Made by a program: the position numbers and the translations under genes. Positions 1 to 12,900 of a stretch of DNA of 64,000 bases are shown here, piece after piece. A model generated the notes under the pieces. The model ran no database searches, had not been told where the DNA came from, and was given only the letters and a program-made list of their open reading frames with translations. Position 1 is the stretch's first letter, and every line of letters begins with the position of its first letter. Origin of the DNA: Lycocorax pyrrhopterus obiensis (taxonomy: Eukaryota > Chordata > Aves > Passeriformes > Paradisaeidae); NCBI GenBank assembly GCA_014706295.1, contig JACSVZ010000015.1, forward strand, positions 55,611,535 to 55,675,534. Reading direction: 5' to 3'.

Positions 1-3000
1 AAAAATCAAATACAGACTTCATTAGATTTAATTATGTCAGAATGTTAAAAATATTTCCCTGTATAAAGCCCAAGTGGAACACGACAGCCTTTTTTTCACT
101 GTGCACAGCATGATGCACCAGTGCAAGACAGGAAGGAAAATAAAAAACAGCCATCTGCAACTACAAGGATAATATTGGGGACCTAGTACCTGTCATTAAC
201 ACCTGCTTTCGGCATCAGTGTGTGCCTTCACACCTTTAGGGAGAATAAAAGTGTTGGTTAAGCCATTTTTTTTTAGCAGACAAACCTCCTTGACAGAGCT
301 TCTCGGCTATATAATGAGAACACCTTGGTTAATTTGTCATATACAGTAGTGAGACAGCCAAAGGCCATGTGCTTGCTGAGCTGTGAAAGCATTTCATGTG
401 TTTGGAATGAAGATTGCTCTACACTTCTCAGCTCACCTGACAGCCAAGAAAACCCAGTAGCAGTTAGCAAATACAGGTAATTAGTACACAATGCCTCTGG
501 ATCACATCAGATTTTTTGATGTGCAAGGTCATGAAATGGTTGCCTCCAGGAAGACTGAGACACATAAAAATTATAGGAAGCTGTTTTGCAGGCAATCTTT
601 AGCCAGTGAGGCTCCCGTGACTACATATGGACAGTGGAACTGAGAAGGACTTCTGAGTTCTCCAGCTGAGACGTGCATTTTGAGCCTCGAGTCAAGACCT
701 GAGCATGCTGTGAGACCTTCTCTGCTGTGATTTCCAAAGAAAGGCAGTGCCTATGTTGTCTGCACAATGAAGTGTGGGCACAGCCCCAAAAAACATTGCT
801 GGTAAGTATGGCACTGAACACAACAATACAGGATGGTTTTCCAGTCTTTGGGCATGACATGCCGTGTGCATCCACAGAGAAGCCATAACAATTTTACTAA
901 ATAGTAATGAGATACCACTTTCGTGGCAGGAGGAGTAAAGCATGATGACAAAGAGTGAGTTCCATGCTCAAAGCCCAAGAAAGGATATGCTTGCTATTCA
1001 GACGGGTGTTTTGCAAGCCTGGAAAGATGCCAAATATGTACTCATGCAGGTAGCCCTGAGTCCATCCTTTTATTAACCTGTAATTACATAGCCATAGAGT
1101 ATTTCCCAAAAAAACCTCAATTTTCATTCAGGAAAGAAACTGAATGCACAGTGGGGCTGATGAAAGGGTTCAGGTGCAACTGTATCTTATTCTTATCATA
1201 TCCTGCGTTTGATTTTTTTACCATAAAATCCCATTATTTAATTCAGAGTGAAAGAGATGTTATTTTTATGCAGTAGCAATATTTTGGATTCTTATGATGG
1301 AAGAAATACTGGCAAAATAGACAAATGTTTTTTCCAGTAATGAACCGAACAATGTTTGCATGTATTTCAATATGACTAGAATCGTATATAGCTATCACAA
1401 CAAAAAGTAGGCAGAAAAGCACCTGGCATATTTTTTGATTCCATGTAAAAAATGTTTCTAGAATAAGAGTTGAAGAAAATGACAAAAATTATCAGTAAAT
1501 ATTAGAATAAAAGAAACATAATGCACCTATTGGAGTACTGTAATCTTCTAAAAAGAGAACCAAAGATAATTTCAGAATTTTAAAAAACCAACTGATTCTA
1601 AGCCAATGTGTTCCAATATTGCTAGAGTCCACGGTTCAATTATTAGTACTGAATTTTACGGCTTCTGATACTAGACAAAAATATTCCAGGCATACATGAC
1701 ACAAAGCTTCAAACAAAACTCAGTGTGCCTGTTGAAATTTGCTGGAGTTTTGACAGGTTAATTCTGTACCTGCAGTCTTTATGCCAGCTCACATAACAAT
1801 TGCTTTCACCCCTATAATGTTACGAAGAATGAAATTCCATGCCTCCTTCTGCAACCAGCACAAAACCACATCAACGCTGAATTCTGCTCTGCCTTATTAG
1901 CTGAAATGAGATCTTGTGTTCACAGCTGATCTGGCTCAGACTTGTGTTTCTGAATGACCTTGTCCCGTACAGGTCCACTATAATGACTATAGGCACATGA
2001 CAAAAGGTCTGTTAGAACATGAATCATTCACCAAAAGACAGAAAAGTATTAAAAAAAAATCCCAAATAAATACCAGCATTGCAAAATATAGGTAGATACT
2101 GTGCTGGCATGTATTCTTTCCTTTATGTCAAAAGGAAAAAGAATGGAAATACAAATTTAAAAAGAATGAGAAACCTTTAAAATCAAATACTAAGCAAAGT
2201 TTTTTGCTCCACTGGTGAAATTTGCTACATAACCTATGATGTTCAAATCTTAGAGTGTTTTGAAACATTGATGGTGTGTGATGATCTCAAAACTGCCACG
2301 ATATTCAGTTCTTTACAATAATGCTGATGCTGTTGTCCATAAAAAAGAAAGCTTTCAAACAGAAACATTTTTTTAAAGGAGCAGTAATAATCTTTGATGT
2401 AGGAAATATCCTATGTAACAAAAAAAAGCAAGACAAATAAAGATTTAGGAAACTGAAATATGATAGCTGTAAAGTAGACATAGAAACAGGAAAGTCCTGT
2501 TTAAACAGATAACAGAGAACATGAAGTAAATATGTTCTCCTTCTCAAACTCTTGCTAAAATTCCAAACAATGAAACAAAATAGCTAAAGATTTATATCTC
2601 TTCATCATTTAAACTTTTAGCCCATGATACTCCTCACAGGACTTGCCCCTCTTTAATGAAGTTAAAACACATTTTCTTACTTTCTTACTACTTTTTTTTT
2701 CATATAACAAGACCTTTCATATTCACGATTTTTTACTTTGTTTGTTTTTTTGTTTTTTTTTAATTTAAAATTCTACATAGCACTGAAGGAAAAGAAGTTG
2801 AACTATCACAGAAAGTATACATAGGATTCAAAATGATCTTGCCAATCTTAAGAGGTAGTTACCACCTATTAGCACCAAAAGAAGTCCAGTCAGCACTGCA
2901 GGTGCTCATTGCCACTGAAAAGCACCCCAGCCAGTAACCTCCTTGTGAGCAAGGGGTTTTTTTTCTGCACAGGGGCATGGCTCAATTCATAGGCAGGTTC

Positions 3001-3291
3001 AGAGACTGGAAAAAATGTCATGCTAATGAATCTGTAGAATCAGGACCTTATTCTATAAACCAGTCATGTGTCCATATTTAGACTAAGGACTAAGTTATTA
3101 AATTGTTCCCTTACATCTTAAGTAATACATTCGCTAGGCATTGGCGTCTGCCACTTCATGGGATGCAGTTCCCTTTCCAGTTACATTTCACTGTTTTTAG
3201 AGAGGTTACTCCTCACTTACTCAAGTTTAAATAACAGCCTTGCTTTTTATAAGCAGCACAGTAATGAAGCATAAACTTTTATCGTACCTGA

Positions 3292-3323
3292 TTGTACAAT
3301 ACATTCTGGAATGTATTGTACAA
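3292..3323. repeat. Perfect 32-bp palindrome (15-bp arms, 2-bp spacer)
   Basis: The left arm TTGTACAATACATTC at 3292-3306 is followed by the spacer TG and by its exact reverse complement GAATGTATTGTACAA at 3309-3323. It could fold as a cruciform or RNA hairpin, or it could be the fused terminal inverted repeats of a decayed DNA transposon. No function is known. Confidence 0.9.
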
Positions 3324-3595
3324 CAATCATTCCAGAAAAAGTTTTGTGAAGTAGGTCTTTGACAAGAACACTTGTGAATGGTGTAATAGAAAAAAATAAG
3401 AAAATAAGTAAAAGGAAGCATCTGTTGGGAATTCTTCCAGCTATGCTTAACACATTTGGAAGATGACAGAGACATAATATGTGCAAGGCTAACATAGTAG
3501 CTTGTCACTTCCTATAAACACACAGAGGTGTTCTTTCAGCCATGATAACGTCTTCCAAAAAATACATAATATGGCTTGCTCTGCTTTCCCTCTAT

Positions 3596-3725
3596 GAGCC
3601 TCAAAGTACCTAAAGTAACTATTATTCCTATCTCATGGACAGGAAAACATGGAACTGATTGGACAAATTACTCAAGTGGCTCAGTAACTCAAAGGTAGAA
3701 ACTATAATAAGAGCCAAGTTCAATG
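3596..3725 (-). mobile_element. MIR-like ancient SINE fragment
   Basis: The order of short blocks (CTATCTCATGGACAGGAAAA, then a region matching GGTTAAGTGACTTGCCCAAGG-type sequence in diverged form, then GGTAGAAACTATAATAAGAGCC) follows the reverse complement of the mammalian-wide interspersed repeat core and tail, which is also present in birds. Identity is low, as expected of a very old copy, so the assignment rests on pattern memory. Confidence 0.5.
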
Positions 3726-6700
3726 CAACCGTATTTAAGATCTGTTAGAGATCAAAGGTGCATTTTTGTTTGTTTTAATTCATTCACATACAGGATGCCC
3801 TGAAACCCAGAACCACAGGTTTGCAAAATCAGTCTCAATGGCCTAAGCTGCCACCACCTTTCAGAAAAACCTAAAACCACATCCAATGACAAAATAACAT
3901 TAGCAAAGCAAAGCAGGTAAAAATAAAGGGTGTAAAATACATCAGGCTTACTAAGCAGATACTGCTCAGAACCACAAAATCCATGCATGAGTTAAGAAAA
4001 TTCTGCTACAGTTCAACGTACTTCATATTTTAAGACGAAAATAGGGAAAGGAAATCAGAATTGGTCATTTGATCAATTGGTCATTTGACAATTCTGTTCA
4101 AAATGACACTTGAGGAGATAGTTCCTATATCCTACTGCTACAGTACAGATTGGAGTCTGAGCTTGAAATGACACAGTGAAGTCTGTAATCAGAGCAGCAC
4201 TCATGAATCAGAGTCAATATAGCTTTTATTTGGAGCAACTTTGGCATTCTGTGGGTTCTTTTTAGTACTTAAATTATTCAGCAGTTTCTTAATGAAAGCG
4301 TAGTTGACCAAAATCTAAGAGCCATAATGAGATGAGGTTGTTTATGGGTTTAGGTTAATTTTTTTTCCATTAGCTTTTAATGTTTTGTTCAAAATAAATC
4401 AGAGTATCACTGTATCAATAAGCCAAACTAGAGGGGACTGATTTACCTGTAACTTCTATTTGAAGAAAATTTATAGGAAAATGTCAGTGAGGGAGGTTGG
4501 CATTTGAAGGTGCAGAACATATTGGCTTCAGTCCACAAAACACTGTATAAATTTAATGGGATAAGCCCCTTCTGAGTAGTAAATCATGAGAGTGAAGAGA
4601 AATGAACCCAGAAGAAATTGTCCAAAGACATACGGTAAGAACCAGATTAATTGTAAATGAAATAAATTAAAAATGGATGAAGCAGATGTTCTGGGGTTTT
4701 TTGAGATGTCTTATTTCATCTCCAAATAGAGTTTGCTTATAAGTACAGTAAGGAGTATTTTCTGAAGCCTCTGTCTTATGCAAATACTCTTCAGGCCAAG
4801 ATAAAATAGATAGGCATTTTTGCCATGTACTTACACTGTTTGCTTTGTATGGACATACACAAGCTGCTTGTCATAAAATTTACAGTATTCAGTTCTCGTT
4901 ATGGTTTTTCCTAAGTCAGCAAATAAAAAAAAATCACACATGGGCATTGGCATTCTTGTGTCTAACTTACAGAAAAAGCAAAATGCCATTAAACGTATGT
5001 GCTAGACTCTTTTTTGTAAAAATCTGTGAGCACAGATTTAGCCTTGATGCTAATGATGACTCAGGAAAAAAATTAATATGTCTCTACATTTCACCTAAAT
5101 ATGGAAGAAACAGCCTAGGAAATTAAGGGAATATCTAAGGTCATGCATTTTTCTTCCTGTGATAGAGGCACTTAAATGACTCAAGGAAATCACCCTTCAT
5201 ACATATATATGTTAACAGTTGCCCATTCCAATTCCCACTTATTTTACCTTCTTTCTATGCATGCAAGGATAGAGCTTATGCAGTCATCTCTCCTAAATTT
5301 CTTTATTTACTAACTCTGACTTTGTGTTGCTTTTAGGAATGAGAAAGTAAGCAACTTTTTTGAGCAAAGATGACCTATTCAGGGCTTCACATTGGGAAAG
5401 TGAGAGCAAGACTACAAACAGCTAAAACTGGGAATTTCCAGTTTAATGGAAAATGCTGGTATTTTGATTATTCTGAATCAGAACAAACTATTTCAAAATT
5501 TCCCACAAAGCAGAAATAAAAAAAAACCCTAAAAAATGCTTTCAAAAATGTTGAAACACATTTTGTTTGAGCTTTTCAGTTTTGTTTATATATTACTTTT
5601 CATATTTTGTCTTTTTGTTTTACAGTCATAACTATAGCTCATCTCATGTCACCTAATTAATGCGTAATTTCCTTAATTATTATATTTTTTAAAATATTAA
5701 TTGTTCAAACCGTGAACAATTTTATCCAATAGTTGATGTATATTTCATTTGTGTAGGAACAGAAGATCAATATTTGGCTTTGTATTACTCTCAGCACATT
5801 TGTTTCTAAAACCAGGGAAAACCGCATGTTAATACAAAAACATTCAAAACAGTAGCTACTTTAATTTATTCTCTACATTACTGTGATTAAGTAGTTTTAT
5901 TTTTTTCATCACAGCATTCTCACTATACACCTTCAGTTTACAAGTCCATGGATTACTTCTGAGCTGTTACTAACATCGATTTTTCTACCACTGCTACCTG
6001 TAAGTCATAATTCTGGACTGAGTTTCTCACACATCCAACCTGCTTTGAAACACTCGTACTTCTCTTGATCAGCAAATACAAAGGATTTCAGTTTATGTGA
6101 TCCTCTCTAAAACTTCATCATGAAGCTTGCACTCTCACTGTTTTGCCCAAATGAGAAACTGTCTTTCATGGCACTGCTCTCTCCTTGGTGTCTCTTCAAT
6201 ACAGACAGTGTAATGACAGCTCAGATTTCATGCCCTTGCCCTTCCCATCAAATTTTTTATTTTCATATCATCTAGTGATGATGCTGCTTAGGTCACCATT
6301 ACAAAATGTGTTTGAGGGTTTTTTTAAAAAAAAATTCTTTAGCTCAAATCAATTAGCAAAATGATTTTTTTCTTGACTTCCCAACTTTTAACTAGATGAA
6401 AAGAATTTTCCACCATATACTTGACTAATCACTAACTTCAACACAGAACTCCATATTAATAAAATACAACCCTTCATCTTTTCCCCCAAAGACAAACTTG
6501 TCTCTGCTATTTTATATAATGAAGAACAGCTGTTTGCCAGCTACTGTGTTTATTGTCTTCTATCCTCTCCTAAACCTTTCTGTCTGCCCTATCACCCTCT
6601 TGGTGATATCTATTACAGTGGTTCTATCTATTAGAGTGGTTCTATCTTCATTTTCTATCAGAAAACTTGTAATCCCAGTGTAAAAAATCTAAACAACTGC

Positions 6701-9624
6701 TACAAAGAATTGCATATAGGTAAGAGTGATCTAACACAGAAGAATGTAAGGCAAAAGCACACTGGTTCAGGCTTTATCAGGCATTTTGGCAATGTTCCTA
6801 ACTTTTAAGAAAGGATTTAAGTAGGGACAATATATTAATCAGGATAATTGCTTATTTGTATATTTGTTATCATCTATAAAACAGAGTTGTCCCTGGAAAA
6901 ACTGACACATGAGCTCTATAGCATTAGAGCACATTAGTGAAATCATGGGAGTATTAAACTACAAAAGATGAGGATCAGGACACGTAAATTCCTAAATACC
7001 TGATTACATCTCTCACACATTTCATATATCTTTGTGGCTACTATAGTACTGAAGGTTATACTTAAGAAGCCAAAGAAGGATATATATGCTGCTGCCTTTT
7101 TGTGTAGAATAGCTACACACATATCAATTAGATAACTTTTTCTGACCTGGACATCTTTTGTCAATACTTTGAAGACTACCATAAACTCTGGAGTTTACAG
7201 GTGCATTTTATTCAAGGGCATGTGTGCAACTGCATGAGCGTGCAGTCATACAGTACTTTATTTTTAAAGTGGTTTAAAAAGTTATTATATTTAACAAGGG
7301 AGAAATGAACCAATCTCCCATAGTTAACTGACTGGTACACTGACTAGAATATTACCACCAGCATAGAAGCTATATTTTAGGAAAATAGCGATCCCCAGAT
7401 CGGTATGACCTGAGGGATTTTTAGTTTTCTCTTAAAAAAAAATGGAATAACTTCTTAGTGAAGACAAGCAGTGCACTACGCCTAAAAATCACTAATGGAA
7501 ACCTTTCTTGAATCTCTTCTGTTTTCCTGCCTTTTCACAATACCACTTCAAAACAAGAACCAAAAGAGAGAAATGAAGTGCAACAGAACCTTAGGCTGGT
7601 CAGGTGCACTGAGGAAACGTGTTGAGAACGGCTCTTGGAAAGAACCAGAATTACCAGTTGTTTAGAGACCCTGTGATTCTCTGATTACCCTGACAGCCCA
7701 AAGTGGGACCTTCTGCTCAATGCTGCCGTCATGACCAAGAGAGGCCTGGTGAAACTTAGGAGAAAGCAAGCAGTGAGGAGCGAGAAGAGCGTTTGAAGCT
7801 CAGGCAGCAGGGATGTTATGAATGAGTGCATGCCTTCTCTTATTCAGGAAGAAAAATGCAGAAATATATGCACCCATCTGGAGTACTGTAAAAGTAAAAA
7901 AAAGAAGATAAATATTATCAGAGATTTGCTGATTTGTCTTCCCACATTCTTCTCTAAGGCTAGTGGAATAAGTGATACATGTGCTATGAGTTGCAGCAGG
8001 CTCCATCAAGCTATGTGCAGAATGGTGCCACCATTCCGTGACCTCTGAAAGGCAGAGGGCAGAATAAAATAGACCAAAATGTTAAAATACAGCACCTGCA
8101 GTACAAATGTGTATTAGAATACTTGAAATATTAGTATTACCTGAACTAAGCAAACTTACCTCAAAGCCCCCTGTTCTTCTGCCATTATGTTACATTAGAA
8201 GAAATCCCTTCCAAAGATTAATCAGCTTAGCTAACCAGACATTGCTTAAAATTGCACAAAGCAGAGTATTAGCCATTCATAGAGGATACAAATAACTAAA
8301 TGTGTCCTTTCTGCCTGGCAAGCTCCCTATAGTTCAAGGTGGATCTGAAAACTGAGAACGGATCTGGGCCAACATGATCTCAATTGTTATTTTCAATAAT
8401 AAAGTACAGCTAGCACCTCAGCATGCAACTCTCACTAAGTGGAAGAGGACAGGGGAAAATGCAATGTTCTGCAACAGCTTTTATGGAAATCATGCACTGT
8501 TTGTGACATGTGTTTGGTCTCTGGAGCTGCAGTCTTGTTTAGTCGTCTACTTTTGAATGCCATCTTCCAAACCCAAAGGGTAACAAGTATAAACTGTATC
8601 TGTAAAACAACATCACAACTTTATTCTCAATAGCTAAGTATTGAAATGCAAGCATACATTATAAATAGAAAAACAGCTGGCTTGGAGCACATTGCAAGCC
8701 ACTAACACAGTTGAGGGATTTGAATGACATCATAACCCGTGAGAGCATGTTGCTGGCCAGCTGGTGTTATTTATAATATACTCATAATTGAGGAAAAATA
8801 AAAAGGCAGAAGTTAGGTATTGCAGAACTAATAAAGTTGAATTCTCTCTTTCCCAGTGTCATTTAAATTGTTATCAAGAGAAATGCGAAGATTACTACTA
8901 AAAAGGGGGGGTAATCACTTTACAATTACAACAGCAGATTTAAGATAAACATCATGGAAGCCCCCCCAAACTGGGCTACTTGTGTTACGGTATTCATAGT
9001 ACTGTAAGTTCTAGGAAATTACATGATTTCTCCTGTGTGGTTGTTGAAAGATCACAAAGCTATTTTGCCCCATTTACAAGCAGTTCTCAACAATTCTGTT
9101 ATTTTTAGCAAATTACAAACTGCTATTTTAGGGTTAATCGCACAGAGAGTCGGTGGTTTTAATTGTTACTCAGCATATAGGCGTGCCAAGTTTAATAACG
9201 TAAAGACACATTAAGGGAAAAGTAGATAAATGCCTGCCTGCCCTTTTGTACTATATAAATAAAATACCTATGCTTCTATGCATAAATAAAATCTGCATAT
9301 ACATATATATAAAGGTATGCATATGTACAAACATTGCCCATATGTAAGTTTTTATATATTTGAAATGCAGACACACACATATAAATACAAATGCACACAT
9401 AGCTACCTGAAAGTTAACCAGAATACATTTTCTTATTTTTCATGGCAGCACAAGCTCTTTTTGTCTGCTAAGCCCTCAGTCACTAATTCACATTCTTTTA
9501 AAGGGAAAAAAATATGCTTCTGTGCTCTAGTTTTAAAATGCAAAGGTATGATGTTATTTGTCACCATGCCCAAAAAAGTCCTTACTCGGTAACTTTGCCA
9601 GAAGAGGGAGAAAGAGAGAGGCAA

Positions 9625-9669
9625 ATGCTCCCCCAGCTGTTTCCTGTCTACAGTGTCTGTGTAATGTAG
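9625..9669 (+). CDS. Upstream ORF, 14 codons, in the IGF1 leader
   Basis: The ATG at 9625 opens a 14-codon frame ending at TAG 9667-9669 and reads MLPQLFPVYSVCVM. From memory, the human leader has a frame of the same length and register reading MFPQLFPVYSVCVL, and upstream ORFs in exon 1 mRNAs have been reported to lower translation in rodents. Retention of the frame and most residues suggests the peptide or its translation matters, although simple constraint on the DNA could give the same result. It is translated only in mRNAs that start upstream of 9625. Its last codon is itself the ATG of the next start-stop element (ATGTAG, 9664-9669). Confidence 0.6.
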   Translation: MLPQLFPVYSVCVM

Positions 9670-9787
9670 ATAAATGTGAGGATTTTCTCTAAATCCCTCT
9701 TCTGTTTGCTAAATCTCACTGTCACTGCTAAAATCAGAGCAGATAGAGCCTGCGCAATGGAATAAAGTCCTCAATATTGAAATGTGA
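9664..9787 (+). promoter_or_regulatory. Cluster of minimal start-stop upstream ORFs
   Basis: Four further upstream ATGs are each followed almost at once by a stop: ATGTAG at 9664-9669, ATGTGA at 9674-9679, ATG GAA TAA at 9757-9765 and ATGTGA at 9782-9787. None overlaps the main start at 9882. Start-stop elements are known to stall or release ribosomes and to reduce reinitiation. The cluster therefore probably tunes IGF1 translation according to which transcription start is used. The effect is inferred; the codons are seen. Confidence 0.7.
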
Positions 9788-9881
9788 CATTGCTCTCAAC
9801 ATCTCACATCTCTCTGGATTTCTTTTTTCTCATCATTACTGCTAACAAATTCATTTCCAGACTTTGCACTTTTAAGAAGCA

Positions 9882-9944
9882 ATGGAAAAAATCAACAGTC
9901 TTTCAACACAATTAGTTAAGTGCTGCTTGTGTGATTTCTTGAAG
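9882..9944 (+). CDS. IGF1: IGF1 coding exon 1 (start of long signal peptide)
   Basis: The exon encodes 21 residues beginning MEKINSLSTQLVKCC and ending DFLK, the amino-terminal part of the unusually long 48-residue IGF1 signal peptide. ATG at 9882 is chosen because the context GCAATGG and the residues match the family start. The exon ends in TTGAAG followed by the donor GTAAAT at 9945, leaving phase 0. Residue 16 is Leu, where chicken and human have Phe as I recall. A second in-frame Met (residue 24) in the next exon could give the shorter 25-residue signal peptide used in some mammalian reports. The frame stays open past the donor into the intron up to 10202; that tail is intronic read-through, not exon. 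Confidence 0.97.
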
Positions 9945-12900
9945 GTAAATCTTTATTACTATTTCGAATTATTTTTTAGTTTTATTTTGCTGTGTATTGT
10001 CTGCTTCTGGCTTGAAGAGTATTGTGCACTTTTTAATAACATTATTTTAGAACTGAGAATTATTTATAAATTGCTGAACATGCAATTTTACGTGATCTGG
10101 AAAATGGCTGTATGTAATAGTTGCAATTACATAGATAACTGTAAGGGTAAACTATTGCAAATACATGTCTTAAATTTCACTTCTATTCAGAGAACTTTGT
10201 AATATTTCAGTTATGTCATTATTAAAAGGTCCAATTACATCATTGTCTATATTGTTAATGAATGCTTCTGAAAACAAGAACTTTTAGCTATTTTCTGCAG
10301 GTGCAGGGTTTTATAGGAAAAAAGGTAATATTCACATGTTAAGTTTCTGCAGTTTTATTATACAGAATTACAGAGAAAATGTTCATGCTTTCACAAGGAA
10401 ACTTTTAAGGGATGTTGTCACTGCAGCAATTTTCTGGCAGCATCGTAGCATTTACTTGGTTTTTGCTTTCATAAATTAAAAGTAAATGAGAAGTTCAGTT
10501 TGTTTTCTACATTAGAAACCAGCTGCGACTCTTGCTGACCTTGCATATTTGTACAGCTTAAGCAATTGTACATAAGGAAAATGGAAATTCCCTTACATGT
10601 TCATCTCCAAGTTTTCCCTTCTAGGGAGGGCTGTTTCAGGAAAGTTTGCATGTGAAGTTTGATGTTATGACCCTATAATTTCTGCACAATAATATAAACT
10701 GTCTTAAGGTAGATTTGACTTCAGTAGGTGCATTGACCTCTGTTTCTGTCAATTGGCTCCAGTCCAACTTTCCATTATCTGCAAATTTATATCCTCCAAG
10801 AACTTCTTTTCCTTAATATTTTGCAAGGACATTTATGTAGTTGAAAGAATTATCCTATTTTAATTGTTTAGGGCCTAATTATTTTTTTAGAGGGTCTTAC
10901 ACTTAAAACACACTTATCTCATTCCTTAATGACCTAATTACAGGTCTGTAATTGCAAGGGATGAAATCATTCCCTTCATGAATAAATGGGCATCCTTTCC
11001 AATATACTTGAAAGATGAAGGATTGGGTTTTTTTAAGTATTGAGCAAGGCACTAAGAGACATAAAAGTAATGTGCTAGTTCCTCAGCTGTGCATCCTGCC
11101 AAGCTTCCTTGGAATCAATGGAACATATTGATTTAGGTTAACATGTAGCCCAGATTCTTTACTCAAAGTTAACAGTATTTAAACCTTGATCTGCTCTACA
11201 GTATATAAGCTTTATTTATATAATAATTACTAGTGAATACTGATATTTCATAATAATTACACATTTCTATTATGGCTTGATAACCAGGCCCAACCCCTCT
11301 GGAATAAAATGCAATTTTGAATGTATAGCTCTTGATTTCTTGCTGTAGCATATACTCTCCAAAAAAACTGTTGCCTCCTTCAAGATACATATAATTATTG
11401 CAGATGTTCTTACTTGTTACTAAAATGACCAAGCATGTGAAGAATTCTTATGCACAACTTGTGTCAAGTGATAGTTTGTTAAATGAAGGGGACTTACATA
11501 GAAGAATTAAGAAGTAAATGAGATGTAGGGTGCTCATATATAACATTCCTTTGTGGTGCTACTCTTCTGGACTACTAAAAGAGGAATGTAGCAAAAGCTG
11601 GCTATTTTACTAAAAAAAGAGGAAATTCCAGCTGTGAAAATATGGTCAGTCATTCTATGCAACTAAAAGAAGTGCTTAACCAGGCTCATCTTGAACCTGT
11701 ATTTAATTTCCTAATGTAATTAGATGCTTCGATAAACCCCACCCACACGCCAATGCGTTTTCTTTTAAGCTCTCAACTTTCTAGTCAAATTGAAGACAAT
11801 GTAAGTACTCTATTTGATTGTACAGAACCTGAAGCAATACTGGATTACAACTTTGTATTTTCTTGAGAATATTCCCCTCAGATATAACGGGGTACTTCGA
11901 TTTTATCACAAGCATATTGAACCAATTAATGTTGTGTTTAATTAAAATGATAAAGTAAAGTTAAAGTTTTAAACTATGTTTTGGAATTTGCTTTGATGAA
12001 ACAGTACTTAATTTATCAAGTAATTGATTGAACCCTAGAAACATGTGAGCCTGTTTTCTTTTCTGCAAAGTTTTTACTTGTTTGAAAGTTCTTGTCTATT
12101 GTTAAATTTGGAGATAAAGTTAGAAATTCTCTGTGGTTTATACTGTGTAGTCTTTTTTGGCTTCCACTAAAGGAAAAACAGTAGATAATCTGTTTTGTCG
12201 TAGTTCAGTGCTGATATTTATCTGAAAATGCAAGACAGCTGAGAAGTCCTGAAAAATAAAAAATTGTTAAATGTCTAAAATTTATGTTTATTTCTGGACC
12301 AAATGTTATACGAGAACAAATTGTTAAATACATAATGTTCTTGTATTTGTAATGTCTTTCAGCTTTCTGAGGCAGTGTGCTAAACAGCTTTCTGCTTTAC
12401 CTCCTCAGAACTGGGAACCATCTTAAACTGCAGGTGCATTACATTTATCTTATAAATTCAAAAATATGGCAAAGGAAAAAAGAAATTGTTGTTAAGATAG
12501 GGAATCATTACAGGAAATAGTTCCTCATGTTATCATCATTCATTTATAATCTGATCTTTTTCCATCTGCCATTAAAGTCACGTCCATGCATTCAATCTTG
12601 TTGGGTTTTGCATGGCAAAGTTGGTTAAAGACACTTGTGAATGGGAAAATAATTATTCTTTCTTTTTTTATGATCTCTCATGGGATTTAAAATTGTTCAT
12701 TATTTTCACAGTGGAAATAAGGGACTCATCCAGCAAGGCACTAAGATCACTTGCCAAGAAAATAAGAATTCATAAAAATTATTGACTAAAAAAGGCTCAA
12801 TATCCCACTGGATCAGATCCCAATTGATCAGAAAATAAATAATTTCATCTTTTTTTCAAAAGTTCAGAGAAGGAATATTAAAGATTAAATGGTCCCTGAA

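Larger units (their letters stand above)
1..9599. other. 5' flanking / intergenic DNA upstream of IGF1
   Basis: No protein-coding gene is recognisable on either strand. The open frames here are all under about 110 codons, lack family resemblance and sit in AT-rich sequence where such frames arise by chance. The stretch includes a MIR-like fragment (3596-3725), a perfect palindrome (3292-3323), T-rich low-complexity sequence near 2690-2765 and an AT/CA-rich tract around 9240-9400. A less AT-rich patch at about 7550-7810 has no identifiable content. Distal promoter or enhancer elements of IGF1 would be expected here, but none can be proved by eye. Confidence 0.7.
9600..9881 (+). promoter_or_regulatory. 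IGF1: IGF1 proximal promoter / exon 1 5' untranslated leader
   Basis: This segment is strikingly close to the mammalian IGF1 exon 1 leader as I recall it, including blocks such as GGATTTTCTCTAAATCCCTC and GAGCAGATAGAGCCTGCGCA, and so is under strong constraint. There is no TATA box at a fixed distance, which agrees with the dispersed start sites known for mammalian promoter 1. The exact transcription start in this species is unknown, so the left edge is approximate. TGCGCAAT at 9751-9758 resembles a C/EBP site and lies where a C/EBP-bound leader element (HS3D) has been described in rat. Several upstream ATGs are present and listed separately. Confidence 0.85.

Noticed and set aside
4059..4088. 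Direct repeat AATTGGTCATTTGA occurring twice
   Set aside because: A short slippage-scale duplication with no further context.
9245..9265. TATA-like CTATATAAATA as the IGF1 TATA box
   Set aside because: It is more than 350 bp upstream of the conserved leader, in a generally AT-rich tract, and IGF1 promoter 1 is known to be TATA-less.
9945..10202. Continuation of the exon 1 frame to 10202
   Set aside because: It reads past a good GTAAAT donor and the residues stop matching IGF1 right at that point; it is intron 1.
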